Notes: generated by a model not told the origin, from the sequence alone. Positions 9,890-22,110 are shown, counted from the first letter of the stretch. The stretch is 64,000 bases of DNA from Gracilariopsis chorda (GCA_003194525.1 NBIV01000132.1:62001-126000), one strand, 5' to 3'. Numbers and translations: made by a program.

Positions 9890-11254
9890 TCTGAGTATAA
9901 GCTGCGGCTCTTGCAAGAGCAGCACATGGTCTTTCCATAGGACGCCCGACAATTCCACGCATAACTGACCACTAGAGACCAAATTGAACCGCACATCCCA
10001 AACCAGGCTATTCAAGGTCCTTTCCTGTTTTTTTTTGAATGGTTGCTGCAAACACAAGTTGAATGGGAAACTGCCTTCATATCATGCGAGTCTTCGTGAA
10101 AAAAAAATCTCGAAATCGATATGATTCAGAAGCTATCGTTCCAGCGCCTGTCCGTTCTCATCACATTGAGCCACCTGCATCGTACATTGATCGACACGCA
10201 CGACCATGACCAGCTTTCCATTGACCACAGCGGGATGCATCACGTTTCGAATGCCCATAACTGGCACACCAATCTTCAAGTCCAAATTATAGTGCTGTAC
10301 TCCAGTAGGTTCATACATATATGCAAATTTGGGAACGATACTACTCAAGATTTCGGACTCTGGGTTCTGTACACGATCTGATTGTACAGTTTTTGCTGAA
10401 AGAAGATTGAAGCGCTCACCAGGAAACTGATACAGCGCTCCTGCACTAGGTTTATCGACCAACTGATTTTTGGACGCAATGATCATTGTGCTGAGATCCA
10501 TATCCTCTTTGCGTGGTGTTGTGATCCACTTTCACAGGAATTGGTAAGCTGTTTGCATGCCACCAATAGATCTGAGGTGTACTGGAGCGTTTTTGGATAT
10601 TGTGCTGCGTGCAATGGAACGAAAGAGCGAAACAAATGCCAGATCATCGGCTTGGCGTACTTCTTCGGTGAGGTACAGCACTTGAACCAAGTACAATGTC
10701 CATAGATCACTCTTCCATTGCAACTCGTTGAGAATGTTTGTGTACACTCGTCTCAAGTTTTCAAGCGGCTCAGCTTCCATTAATAACTGGCACACAACTG
10801 GAAGCAGCTAGAAGTAGTCGCCGGATAGAATGATCTTCAAGCTCCTAAACGGAGCCGGTTTTTCCATTCCACTGCAGCAAAGATCTTTGAACAACGCATC
10901 CCTGAGGTCGAAGACTTTTCATGAGAGCGTAGACGCCTCGTCTACGACGAGCAGTTGTATTTCGAGTAGCAGTTCCGCATATTGATATCGGGGACTGCAC
11001 TTGAACAAAGTAGCTATAGTGCTGCCTTTACTTTCCTTTTCAGCTACACCCAGTCCGAGCAGGCTAGGAAAAATGCGGCCACCTTCGTACAACGATGCTG
11101 CAGTACCTGTTGTAGCAGTCATCTCAGCAAGCATTCCTTCCGACTCAGCGATATCCCGAAGGAGGTTAACCACGTATGTCTTCTCGGTTCCTGCCGATCT
11201 TTGCACAAAAGACAACTTTCCCAGAGTACGTGTTCGCTCCTGCAGCGCTTGCAA
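9890..11254 (-). pseudogene. Helitron Pif1-like helicase domain
   Basis: Walker A region reads RSAGTEKTYVVNLLRDIAES, where the family has GPAGTGKTYL, so a key Gly is Glu. Then SLYEGGRIFPSLLGL, LLVVDEASTLS (Walker B), LYLTEEVRQADDLAFVSLF (usually LTxNMR), LKIGVPVMGIRNV (usually LKVGVPVMLLRN), FAATIQKKTGKDLE (usually FAMTINKAQG) and VSSGQLCVELSGV (motif VI, usually HGQLYVALSRV). These appear in the correct order over several frames between 11254 and about 9900. The Walker change and stops argue against activity. Confidence 0.82.
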
Positions 11255-11658
11255 TGCAACAATGACGCTTTCAATTACTTGTGTTGGCGAGGTTTTAAGG
11301 TGGCATACCTTGACTGCAACTTTGACTCATTTCGCGCCACTTGCGCGTCTTGAGTTGTTGCACCTGGATTTATCTCAGTCAATGATGCATCATCTTGCTA
11401 TAGTTGTTAGGAGAAGAAGCTCTGATCGCGAAGCAGTTGTCCACTGTCCCTGTTTGAGATATCCATCACACGTCGATACATTGCTTGCTTTCGTTCGTGC
11501 TCATCTTCTGTATGTATGTCGCCACATAGCGGCACATCCGAGTTATCGAAAGCCATTTTATCTTAGTCAGCGTCTGGTTGGTAAAATGTAACAATAAGAC
11601 GTCGTAGCTTGGAGGGCGTGCTGTACATCTGCAGTGCGTTTTGGAACGAAATATCAAA

Positions 11659-14312
11659 CTAGGTTCCGTCCACGAGCTGTCCGCTTGCAATCACCATTTC
11701 ACGATACGTTCCATACTGCTGTTTGTTTAATGTCCTTGCGTCTATATAAGAGCTCGAGCCGTGACTTATGAGCAACATGCGAAGAGCAAACAGCTCAATG
11801 TCGGATGCTGACAGACTTCTGATCCTTGCGACGCACTGCTCGTCTTGCCTGCGCTCTACCATATACATGGGCGGGTTTCAGTCGTCTGTGGACACCTGAG
11901 TGCTGTCTCCGTCGTGTTAATGAAGCAAAAGGGCAGGGAAACTGCGATACAAACGCACCTTTTCGAAATAAGAATGGTAGTCGAGGTTTTCATATGCTTC
12001 GGGCCTTGCAAATTATCTTTCCAGCGTAGACGGCTGCGATGCAGAAATAAGCTGGTTTGGACCTCTCAGCAGAAACGTTCGCTCTCCTTCAAAGTGAAAG
12101 GATAGTTGCTCTACTTTAGGTACGATTTAGGCATGGCGAAACTCAAAAATTCTCCAAGCAGCGTTGAAGGCACCCATCACACCCGATCGCATGTATGCAC
12201 AAATGCCATTCTGCAACTGCTGCCCTTGTTGCTGCTAAATCTGCGTGCCTGTATCATTAGTGCCATTGACACTGAGCACCAACGTCTGAGCTTTGGGCTG
12301 CTGAAACGCGTATTTCATCCGATCTGCCACTGCGCCCCTCCCCCTGCGTGCGTCCTACGTTGATGTGGGGCCGGAACTTCTTGGTCAGAGCTGGGTTGCA
12401 CAGCACAATCTTGAGGTCTTCTTGCATTCTTCTGCGGTAGATCACGCGATTCGTGCCTTCTTCATTGTACGTCTCCGGAACAATCATGTATATTTAGTAT
12501 CCAACTTGCACCCCCCCCAACCCCATTCCGGCAATGGGGGAATGGCTGTGCCTGTGCATGGAACGAGTGAGGGCACTCAATGCGTCTTCTTTACTGTAAT
12601 GCGGAATTTCTGCGCGAATTAGCTTGTCAATGGCATCAACATCTTCAATGACAGCCCCCTCGGGCCAGATGAGGATGTGGGGGTGAGGCCTGTTGAAACT
12701 GGAGCTTTTATGCAAGCCCCAAGCACTTTATTTCACAAATGTGCTCTGGGTTCTTCCATAAGGCCTTCATGAAGTGTTCGGAGTACTGCGTGTACACCTT
12801 TGCAATCAGATCCGATCGGTCAAACGGTCGATAGCGGTCACTCTATGTCGTGAATGCGTTACGATATCTGGTGTCCATTCCACGGCTCTGGATTTTCTCT
12901 CGCCAGACGCTCATAGTGATTGTAATTAACAGGGAACGCGGCCCTCTCCGCACCAAGATGGCTTGTATATCCATGTGCTTGTTCTTCCAGTATGCTGCTG
13001 AGTTGACAGAGTCCTTGGTCCGAAGTAGGCGTCCCATTTGTGTGAACTGTGATAATGACACATGGCCTGTTTGCTGTTGGGCTTGCTTTATCTCTTACTT
13101 TTTTTCAATGTGCGCCTGTTGTTTTCTCCCCAGAAAACGCAGTGGCATGTCCTCAATTTTTTTGTGTGTTCGAACCATTCACATCTGCATCAACGGTCCA
13201 CTGTTCAGAAGGATGTTGTCTGAGTCCAGATATCTCTTCGTGTTCATAGCCCAAGTGCGCTTTCAGAGAGGTCAGTCGTTGACGATGAGATCTGAGCTCT
13301 GCTGTGTGAAGTTCCTTGCTTCTAGAAACACACCGATGTTAAACGGTTCGTGCTGATTGCCGTACGGGTAGAGAAGAGGAAAAGTGCCTTTCGCTGCAAG
13401 TTTCGATGCGGGTTTTAGAATTTTGTACCATACTTGCATATTGTTTGCGTCATTTGCAGTCGCCCTAGCTCCGGCAGTAGCAGCAGCAGAAATCGTCACT
13501 TCGGCATGCTCTTCTGATATGGTTCCTTCTGCCAAGTGCGGTACTTGAGACTCCACTCGGTGTAGGCCAGTGGGATCCACGACGAGAGTTCTCATCATGG
13601 CTGGCCCCTCACCAGGAGCATCTTCAGCGAGATGGCCAGCACCTGCATGAGGAGCACCGACTGTGGCACTTCGGGTTTCTTCTTATTCACGTACGACTAT
13701 TTCCCCTTCTGCTGCCTGCACGCTGATATCGAGGGCAGTCTCTGCATTTTCTTGTTTTTCTTGCATGCTAAGCATGGATCAGTACCGCTCGCGCAGTACA
13801 TCGGGCTTGGGCTGGATACCATCATACAACTTGGTCACGATGTCTCATACTTCGATGTATTGAATGAACGTACGCATATTGGCACGCGCATAGTGAGATG
13901 GATCCAAGGAAGCCAGACCAATACCCCACCGAAGGTTGTAGCGCCTGTTGTTCTAGTTTTGCATGGGTAGAGTGAGAGCTGCGTTTCCATCGAGTCTGAG
14001 AAAGGATGCATTGCCTCCCGTCACAAAAGACATGTCCATGAACGCTTGCGTCGGGGCAAAGAGTCTAATCAAGTTGAGAAGATAGAAATGAAGCGCTCCC
14101 AGACTGTACAGGTTGGGATTCAAATCGTAACAATGCCTTTTGCGGAACGTGAGGCCCAATCCCAACATTCTTCTTATTCCACAGCACACTCCAATGGTGT
14201 CTTTGCCAAGAAAAACAGATCTGCAATACTTGCAGCTATGAATTGTCAATGTCCAGTCCCCGGATAAGGGCAGGGAGAGAGCGTGTGTAAGCTCTTGCCG
14301 CATCTTGCGCAT
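11659..14312 (-). pseudogene. Helitron Rep (HUH endonuclease) region
   Basis: The stretch CKYCRSVFLGKDTIGVCCG (about 14.2 kb) is the Helitron Cys-rich finger. KGTFPLLYPYGNQ (13.4 kb) and RRGPRSLLITITMSVW (12.95 kb) are the N-domain blocks. The HUH metal-binding motif is RPHPHILIWPEG, with H-P-H at 12677-12685. NPALTKKFRPHINVG (12.37 kb) and GVMGAFNAAWRIFEF (12.15 kb) follow, matching INVE and SEAAWRIFGF of active elements. The Tyr region near 12.3 kb reads MKYAFQQPKAQT, so one of the two usual Tyr residues looks lost. RIRSLSASDIELFALRMLL and YGTYREMVIASGQL (11.8-11.7 kb) complete it. Confidence 0.82.
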
Positions 14313-15430
14313 CGCCCTTTACTGGCACTGGAAAGCGTGTCAAACTCTGGAACGCCTTCAAGGATCGCAAGATTAATCCACGCTTGAGCTACCACGGGAT
14401 CCCAAACAAAGTAGACGCCATAGATTCCTCGATCTGAACGCCAAGAAGACTTTATTATCGTCTGCTGTGGCTGTTGCTGTGGTGGCTGTAAGGGTGCAGG
14501 AGTGACATCTTTCTCTTCCAATCGCTCAGGAACAGGCATCTGATCTTGTTCTTCAGCTTGCGGCAGAGCCGGCTGCCACGGTTGGGGTGAGGAAGCAGGA
14601 GTGATCTCATTCTCCTCCACTTTCATCGGAAGGAGCATTTGTTCTTCCTATAGAACTTGCGGCACGCCAGACTGCTGCTGCGGCTGTGAGGGGGCAAGAG
14701 TGATGGGCAGAACACGATGCTGCGGTGGCTTTGAGGGCGTGAGAGTGATTACATTCTGTTCTATTTCCATCAAGACGGGCATCTGTTCTTCAAGCATTGG
14801 TGGGAGAGGGGGAGGCATGAGAGGTAGAGGAATGTGACTCGGAAAGCTCAGAAATTCCATAAATCCTGGTATTGCGCAAGAAGTTGGTACCGCTGAATGA
14901 ATGGTCCTACTTGCCCCAGCGACGGACGAAGGCGCAGGAGAAGTTTCGTCTTATTCCACGGCTGGAATAATGGGTGCTTGCACGAGCGCTCCGCTCTCAT
15001 TTACCAGGCCCTCATCGAGAGCAGGAGAAACTGGTAATCGTCGAGATTGTCCAGCTACTGGGCTTGCGCCGCCTGGATTCACCCTGGCCCCTCCGGAATT
15101 GGCTCCGACACCACCAGAATTCGCTCCGTGCCCTCCCGAATTGGCTCTGACGCCTCCAGAACTCACTGTGGTCCATTCCGAAGTGGCTCTGGCGCCTCCA
15201 TAATCTGCTCTGGCACCTCCTGAACTTCCCCTGTCACCTTCAAAATATGCCCGAGCACCTCCAGAACTCGCCCTGGCACCTCCAGAACTTGCCCTGGCGA
15301 CTCCAGAATTCACTCTGGCACCTCTATAATTCCCTCTGGCGCATCTGGACTTCAGTCTGGCCCCACTGGAGTTCGGTTGTGGACCTTGTCCCACCATAGC
15401 ATTATAAAAAAGTAAAAAGAAACAATTCAA
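14246..15430 (-). pseudogene. Helitron-linked N-terminal low-complexity leader ORF
   Basis: Three minus-strand segments (15430-14951, 14860-14648, 14638-14246) lie in one frame separated by stops. The first is a Gly/Ala/Arg/Ser heptad repeat encoded by a 21-bp minisatellite; the second and third are Pro/Gln/Glu-rich with repeats around VLMEIEQNVITLTPSKPPQ and PVPERLEEKDVTPAPLQPPQ, ending in KGRCARCGKSLHTLSPCP. The frame then shifts into the Helitron finger domain at 14312. It is likely the natural N-terminus of the RepHel protein, but a host-derived fusion cannot be excluded. Confidence 0.55.
15060..15375. repeat. 21-bp minisatellite (about 14-15 imperfect copies)
   Basis: The unit resembles CTGGCACCTCCAGAACTCGC on the plus strand. 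On the minus strand it encodes the heptad S-G-G-A-R-A-S/N. Copies differ by substitutions but the 21-bp period is kept, so the reading frame survives. Confidence 0.85.
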
Positions 15431-16290
15431 TTGTCTAAACCTCTTAAAAGTTTTGCCTGAGCTCCAGCATAATTTTCTAAAATAAAAAAGAGTTGGATGT
15501 GAAAATAATGTTGCAGTTTGTTACTTTCCACCAACAGGGACTAGTTGCATGAGCAATAAAGAAAATTCTGCAATACTAGTCTTCACCCGATGCAGTCCTG
15601 CGCGGCGCAGGGACTCTCGACACACTCCTGTTGGTTTATGAGGGGCGGAGTGTGCCCAGTTGGGTTTCAAGCCGTTCGATGTTTAACCTGCGTCCGGTTG
15701 AAAAGATTGGTGTGCCATTACTTACACACTAAATTGTGCTTTTCAGCCCCATCAGGTACGTCATGGCGGCCGCCCGGATCCTGTACAGCAAGCCTTTACT
15801 AGGTCTGGGAAACCTTCAGACTTCCTGATCACCGTCAAACGATCAGTATACCACAGAGGTGCATCAGACATTTACCAGGTCCGTGGTGCTCAGTTGGTTA
15901 CTCTTATGGTGACCTGCACACGAGCTCGGCCTTGCCTAGTTCCCAGGCCAGCAAAAGTGCCCAAAGTTGCAAACGGTTAGGACACTAGGATATTTGCCAA
16001 GCCTGAAATGGGAGGTATAAAAAAGTTGTTCTGGTCGGCACGCAAGATGCTTTTTGCACTGCGACAGTACAGTATATATGCTCTATTTATTGTCTTGCAC
16101 TAGGGCAGTGCAAAAGCCAGCCACTTGTCGCCCAAGTCCGTTACTGCTGAGGGGCTGGCACTGCAGTCATATACTGTAGTGCCCGCCACCGAACAGCAGT
16201 GGCAGTCAACCTACAGCAGAAGCCAATAAGCTCTACGCTTTGCTGCTGCTGCCGCTTTCGCTGCAGCAGCTGCTGCTGGTGCATGCTTTG
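15431..16290. other. No gene recognised
   Basis: Short frames only. The Helitron 5' end may lie here but no TC terminus could be assigned. A CTG/CAG-rich patch sits at 16235-16280 and gives a spurious Gln-rich minus-strand ORF. Confidence 0.5.
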
Positions 16291-16294
16291 CATG

Positions 16295-16378
16295 GAAGGG
16301 AGGCGTTGCTCCAAGAGAGATTTTTGCATGCCCTGAATGGGGCGTGCACGCGTGTTCATGGGCGCAACGCCTCCCTTC
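16295..16378. repeat. 15-bp-arm inverted repeat
   Basis: GAAGGGAGGCGTTGC (16295-16309) is perfectly inverted at 16364-16378 with a 54-nt spacer that itself contains a GC-rich inverted repeat. Origin unknown; it lies near the 3' end of the copia relic. Confidence 0.7.
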
Positions 16379-16581
16379 AATCAACAACTATCCTTTCATG
16401 CCCTTCTAAATCTATATAAAGGAGAGATTTGTAGTTTAGGAAAAGGTATGGTACTCTTAGTATATACAACACTCATTACAAGGAAACACATAGATATATT
16501 TTCAAAACAAGCTTGGTAGAGGAGAAACAAGGTTAATTAGACATTAATATGTTCAGATGAAATTTACATGTAGCAATGCTA

Positions 16582-17493
16582 TTACTTCAACCCAAAAAAC
16601 AACGTCAGTCTTTTGAGCGTGTGCAAGACAACAGGCTTAGTAAATATTTTTGCAGCTTGTACACCAATTCGTATTGAATTAACGTCAATTACCTTGGTCT
16701 CCAGCAGCTCTTTGGTATGGTGGTATTTTAGAGCAATATTTTTGTTCCTTTCCGAGACCTTTCGATTATTCATGATATACATAGCAGTCGCACTGTCCAT
16801 TGCCATGGAAATGGGGTACATTTGAGGGTCATCCTCCAGGACTGTTTCATTGCGTAAGTCCCAGACGATTCTACCTAATTACGTTACTGTTTTTCTGCAA
16901 TAAGACATTGCAATGCATTCTGCCTCTCCAGACGACAGTGCAACAAGAGTTTGCTTTGCGGTCGTTTACATGACAGGGCCTTCGGTTTCATTTTTGAATA
17001 ATCCATTCGTAGACTTTCTCATCGCACGACAACCAGCCTGCTCTCCGTCAGAGTATGCTTCCATTGGTGCTGTATTACTGGCGAGAAAGAACAAACAAAT
17101 ACCCTTTGTGCACTTCAAATATCTTAGTACTTTCTTTGCAAGCCCAACATGCCTCATGGATGGGTCATGGACCTGCCTTGCGAGCATTGAAGTGGCAAAC
17201 ATGATGTCTGGCTTCGAAGAGAGGGCCAAGTACATGACACTTCCTACCAGTTTCCGGTAGTGGCCAAATACTCTAGATGGAACATGCCGTTCGTCCTTTC
17301 GGCAAGCTGTAGTGTCACATTGTGACTGCAATGGAGTTTGAGCAACGATGGAGTTGGTCAGGCTTTCTTCTAGCAGTATTTTGTCAATATATCTGCTATG
17401 TTGTACCTTTGTTCCGTTCTTGTCCCTCCTTGTATCGAATCGCCCACAGCGTTTTGCCTCGCAAAGAAACCTAACCTTCCACAGATCCTGCAT
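16582..17493 (-). pseudogene. copia RT C-terminus and RNase H
   Basis: The 175-aa frame 17493-16966 contains HYRKLVGSVMYLALSSKPDI and HVGLAKKVLRYLKCTKGI, the classic copia region Y-R-x-L-V-G-x-L-x-Y-L and the LKRILRYLKGT block; EAYSDGEQAGCRAMRKST matches the RNase H start (SDADWAGD..RKST). The last frame 16821-16582 gives KNIALKYHHTKELLETKVID and IFTKPV, matching the RNase H end with its H-x-x-x-E. A gap and frameshift separate the two. The RT YxDD core upstream is unrecognisable. Confidence 0.8.
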
Positions 17494-18060
17494 CTCTGAC
17501 TAGAAGTCTTCCAGGAGAGACCAGGAGTTACAAGGTGTCAGTAAGTCATCAACGGGCACTACCATGGTCAAGTTTCCGCTGTTGTAGTTGTGTATATAGA
17601 TTTGTTTGTCTGTGCTCTACTCTTTGAATCCCAAGTGCAATAGAGTCTTGTGCATGAGAGATCTCCATGTTTGCCTGGCCTGCTTTGTGCCCTATGTGTA
17701 CTTTGGAAAGAGGTATACCTTGCCAGGAACAAATGAGGATTCAGAAGCATTTGGGGTTGTTCCATGATTAAAGGCTCTTCTAGATCCCCGTGAAGGTATG
17801 CATTGCTTATATCCCTGGTCTTTAGTATTCCGCCTTTAGCTGTGCCTTTGCCAACAAAAGAAGAATGGTTTCAAGACGGGCCACCAGGGCGTACACGTTG
17901 TCTGGGTCGTAATCCAAGTACAGACGCTGCAATTCACCCTGTGCTACGCAACGCGATTTTGGGAGGATGCACGGAGGGTTGGAGCTAAATTATTTTTGCT
18001 AAGAACCTACATAGAAATGGCAAGGGTTTCATGCCAGTATCTCTATCAATTGGCTTCCAA

Positions 18061-19000
18061 TTATTTCTCTACCAAAGCATCATTTTCTCTTACAATGATT
18101 TCTGCCCATCTGGGCATAAATCTAGCATCTTCAGAGCCCTTGGAGATTCTGGAATTATCTCCAAAGTCTTTTGATCGTGATTCTGCGATTGGACAATGAG
18201 AAAGGGAGCCACCAATATGATCTTCATCATCTTCACCCATGCTGTTCTCGGCTTCGTATCGTCTGGGAGAAGAGAACTCCATAAGGTCTTGAATTGCATG
18301 AAAAGACTCCTTGGTAACCTTAAAATCTGCCTCGCGGCACATTATTACTTTTCCAATGAATGTCATATATATCGTATGCAGTATCCGCCGGCTCTGCATC
18401 CCCACAAAGTGTCCAGGAATAGCGCGTGGTAGGAAGTTCTTATTCGTGATGGATTCGGGCCTGTATATGAACGTGTGGCCTTCTTGCACTAACTTCAGTA
18501 TGTTTGTGCTGTGTGGTTCTCTTCCAAACCATAATGTGTAAGGATCCTTCATTCCTGCGCAATGATGTGGTAGGAGATTCGTCAAGTAGTTTCCGTGAGA
18601 GATGGTTTCATTTCATAACTCATGCGGTAGCTTGGGAGCGAACAGGAATGTTCTAGCCATCTTTCACAAGTCTTGTATGACTTTGTCTGCTACACCGTAT
18701 GATTGGTGTGTGTACGGTGGGGTGAACTCTAGTGCTTTACCATTTTCCATTTCGTATGATACGAAGTCGTCTGACCTATTCTCACCCGCTCCGTCAATGC
18801 AAACAACCGTACATTAGGTTAGGAGGTAGTTTGGTTTCAGCACAAGCCTTGCACCAGTGGAAAGATTGGAAGAACTGTGTCTTCTTACTTAGAAAGTATA
18901 TTGAGCTTGCCACCGTGTTTTGATCCATGAGGACTTGCATATATTTCGATTCTAATAAAGATCTCCGGTTCTTGGGTCAGGCGAGATCGGTGTGCGTTAA
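18061..19000 (-). pseudogene. copia integrase core and C-terminal region
   Basis: The minus frame at about 18.8-18.6 kb reads LEFTPPYTHQSYGVADKVIQ then KMARTFLFAPKLPHEL, matching the integrase Glu block (H-x-x-x-x-PYTPQQNGVAERKN...MARTML). The 174-aa ORF 18585-18061 continues with NYLTNLLPHH, PYTLWFGREPHSTNILKL and the GKDFG-type linker into RT. The Glu position reads Asp (GVAD) in this copy. Upstream Asp residues are not clear. Confidence 0.72.
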
Positions 19001-19689
19001 CTCCAAATGTTTCTGCAATACGGAGTGTGATTGCCGAGGTGGAGCATGCTTGGTACCGGCTTCAATTCACAGAGTGCATATGACGTTGTTGACTTCGTCT
19101 GGAGAACGTTTTGGTACGCCTTGACAAAAATCAATGCATGTCAAGAGTTTATCTCTGCCAGGATGTCAGAGTTTCTCGTGCAAATCCTTGGCTCTGTTCT
19201 AAGGTCCGTATGCTGCGGCTTGTACCTGTGGTGGCGATATGGGGCTCGGTAGGAGATACAAGTCGTGCCTCAGAGTGGGGTGTTGTATAACTTGGCCTGT
19301 TGTGTGGTCTCTAATTATGAAGCCATTTAAGAATTGCACCTCGACCTAAGTCGCCAGGGCGGATAAGGATATCACGTTAGAGTCGAAGTTTGGGATATAT
19401 TTGGGAGGTAACATAAGTCCAGTTCAAAATGGTCGCGTTCTTTTTCCACAACCTACGATCTCTGAATGTTGTTCGCAAGTTTTTACTGTTTGCGGAGGTG
19501 TTTGGTGATATTCCCAGAACATCGACCTGTCCTTGATGAAAACATGATTAGACCCAGAGTCTACCCATTTTGGGGTTAGGTTGTCCTGGTGGAGACTGGC
19601 ACTAGCTAATGCTATGAATTGCGGTGGTGGTTTCTGTTTTTGTCGCCATAGGGGCCGTTAGATTTTGGTAGCCCTTGGTTGTGTCCGCT

Positions 19690-20470
19690 GGTTATATTGT
19701 TAGAGTTCCAAGCTCATTCGTTGTTACATCCATCTCCTTTGTTATATTTAGTATTGGAGCTTTTGTTGTTGGGCTGTTGTTGGTTGTTGTTGTTCTTGCG
19801 CCCACATTCGCCCCTAATGTGGCGAATGCATCCACAACTCCAATGCACAACTCCCTTCTTGTTCCCTTGTGCACGCTGCTTGCGTCGCGTTGTAGACTTC
19901 TTCGCAGCGGGATAAAGGTGAATGCCATCGTTCTTGGCATCTGTAGTCTTCATTGTAGATGTAGAAGCCTGGTGAGTTCGTTGGTCCATTTCGGATCACA
20001 CAAGCAAAACGACTTGATCGTATTCCATGTTTGTTGCGTCTGCTAATAGTGTGATTGCCACTAGTGGGTCACCTATTCTAGCGAGTTCTAAGTACGCTGT
20101 CTCCAACTCCAGAAACGTTCTCCGTATATAGTCACCATTCTTGAATGTCAAGGTGCTTAGATTTTGGAGGAGGTTCATTTTGGACTGTATGTCGTCCTTC
20201 CTATACATAGACTCCACTTTATTCCATACCTCCACAGTAGAGCAATGTTTTCGTTCGAGTAGTTCCGAGACTGTGACGATCGGTAGCATGTCAAGGTTTT
20301 GGACGATGGACTATGTCGCCTCACGATCGGCGTCGTCCCATCTCTTTCGAGCTGCTGCGGAACCCTCAGTTGGAAGACGTTCCAACAGCACCAATATTGA
20401 TTGCAGGGATTGCATCAAATCCCCCTTCTATGTGCCAAGTGTAGTAGTCTGCCCGCCATTTTAGACGGAG
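19690..20470 (-). pseudogene. copia gag relic
   Basis: From about 20470 the minus strand encodes YTWHIEGGFDAIPAINIG, then LLERLPTEGSAAARKRWDDADREA, a TAG, and the 97-aa frame 20289-19996 (SELLERKHCSTVEVWNKVES, QNLSTLTFKNGDYIRRTFLE), which is the typical copia gag helical domain (W..L...Y). Near 19840 the knuckle is SCGCIRHIRGEC, keeping C-x4-H-x4-C but missing the first Cys. Confidence 0.72.
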
Positions 20471-21320
20471 TATACGTTTATGCTCGTGGTAAGTCCCAGT
20501 GTCCATCGTGGAGTACTACTCGACGCGAGACTAAAAGAGACTGGTAGGTGATATTCTTCACCGATCCGTTACCAGTGGAGGTATCCTTCTACTACTTCTG
20601 AGTAACCAGGTCTACTGGGAGGAGAGGCTACCTCCGGCTCCCTAAAGGTCAGAAAACTGGCTTCGAATAAAAATCTTCTTGTGAGATGCAATTTTAGCGG
20701 CTTATCCAAGTTCTGCGCAATCCATAACGACGGTGCGTGTAACCTACGGAATGTCCACAAGAGCTTACTAACAGCGTCATATGTGTTCTCCACTTGGAAT
20801 TCCCTACTTTCGTGTGGCTACTTGCGCGGGGATCGTTCTCTCTAAAGAGTCCTTTTCTTCACTAAAGTCCGGATCGAACGACAAGACACAATTTTCCTTT
20901 AGGAGCAGCTCTCCTCACCCCAGCGGGGCCAGTTACACGTTAAGTGCACTACCGGCAGGCTTATTTCAAGTCCCCAGTCGAGTTTGAATCGTTAGTAGGC
21001 TTGCTAATCTTACCCCAGCCAAGTACAAAGTTCCCTCAAAAGGTAATAGTGGCGGACGCCTTATTCAGGACTTACAAAGTAGATTGTCTTATATACTACT
21101 TCCGTTGCGAGTTAATGAACTCGCCAGGCCTTACTCAGGACTTTACAATTCCCATTGCATCGCCTGTACCCGTGGTTCAAGGTTGAAGGCGGTTATGCGG
21201 AGCCTGCAGTAACTGCGATGAGTTACCACTAGAAGCTTCAGGTGATCGATCCAGACCGCAAACCCGAAGCAAGAGTTGTTCAACGACACAGTGGCTTTCA
21301 AGAAGCATCTAGTTCACACA
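20471..21320. other. No gene recognised
   Basis: Only short frames occur. The copia 5' LTR would be expected here on the minus strand, but no partner of the 16.4-16.57 kb sequence was found. Confidence 0.5.
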
Positions 21321-21329
21321 CTCTACCTC

Positions 21330-21990
21330 AACACCAGGGTGAGGATACCTTGCGACAACCAAGTAGAGTGTCGGGGGTGAGAGGCTGTGGCGACAATACG
21401 GCAACCGAGTAGTATGTGTGCGGGGGGGCACGACAAGCAAGTAGTGTGCTGGAAGAAGGGGTGCAAGCTGTGAGGCAACTTAGAGGTTAGTGGGGGAGAA
21501 GCAGTGGCGTGGCAAACAGGTGATGTGCGAGAGAGCCTGCGGCACGCTACCCAAGTAATATGACAGAGAGGCGGCAGCACGCCAACCAAATAGTTTGCAG
21601 AAAAGGCGGCGGCCTGCCACTCAAGTAGTGTGCGGGTAAGCGAGCGGCGCGGCGCGGTAACCAGTTACTGTGTGCGCAGGGGGTTTTGGCGGTGCGGCTG
21701 CCGGGTGATGCGTGGGAAGAGAGCAGCAGCATGGGACCCAAGTAGCGGGGGGGCCGCGGCGCGACAACAACGTATTCTGCAGAGGAGGGGGGTCAGGCAT
21801 CCAAGTAGTGTGTGTGGGTGCTGGGGCAGCGTGGAAACCAAGAATTATTTGCCGGGGGGGCAGGCGCCGCGGACAACCACGGAAGGTGCGAAGGCGGGAG
21901 GGATTTGGGCGGTGCGGACATCCACAGGGGGTGCGCAGGCGGTGGGGGTTGGGCAGCGCGACAACTGTGGAGAGTGCTGTTAGGAACAGA
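21330..21990. repeat. Degenerate G-rich minisatellite, about 17 units of 33-44 bp
   Basis: Units share a core like GGC(A/G)CGNCAACCAAGTAGTGTG followed by a G-rich run with up to 8 G. Unit length varies because the G tracts vary. The plus strand is strongly G-rich with several runs of 4 or more G, so quadruplex formation is plausible. Apparent ORFs through it are repeat artefacts. Confidence 0.8.
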
Positions 21991-22110
21991 GGTACAGTGG
22001 TTCAATTGTTTGGAAGTCGATGGTGATGATCCGAGTTAAAAGTTCGGAACATCCATCAGGGTTTATATAGAGTTTCTAATCTAGTTCTATCAGTGCCATT
22101 AGTTGATGAG

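Larger units (their letters stand above)
9372..15430 (-). mobile_element. Degenerate Helitron (rolling-circle transposon)
   Basis: A minus-strand series of broken frames spells out a RepHel protein in order: Cys-rich zinc-finger region (about 14.3-14.0 kb), Helitron N domain (13.6-12.85 kb), Rep HUH motif (12.68 kb), post-Rep block (12.2-12.1 kb), linker (11.87-11.66 kb), and a Pif1-like SF1 helicase (11.25-9.9 kb). A long low-complexity leader (15430-14250) precedes it. Left boundary CTAG/hairpin is a guess and the right boundary (5'-TC end) was not identified. At least ten stops or frameshifts make it inactive. Confidence 0.82.
16579..20470 (-). mobile_element. Ty1/copia retrotransposon relic
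   Basis: Reading on the minus strand, gag (20.47-20.0 kb), a damaged zinc knuckle (19.8 kb), integrase (about 18.9-18.4 kb) and RT/RNase H (17.5-16.58 kb) occur in this order. Integrase before RT is the copia order. No matching pair of LTRs was found. Sequence left of 16570 has a TATATA-type promoter region (about 16410-16420) that could be LTR. Many stops; inactive. Confidence 0.82.

Noticed and set aside
15060-15375. CRISPR-like array
   Set aside because: The 21-bp units are contiguous without unique spacers and encode a protein heptad; it is a minisatellite.
16141-16380. Gln-rich 79-aa minus-strand ORF
   Set aside because: It comes from a CTG/CAG-rich patch and an inverted repeat, with no domain or context.
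21630-22039. Overlapping plus-strand ORFs rich in Gly and Arg
   Set aside because: They are read through the G-rich minisatellite in all frames and carry no conserved frame.
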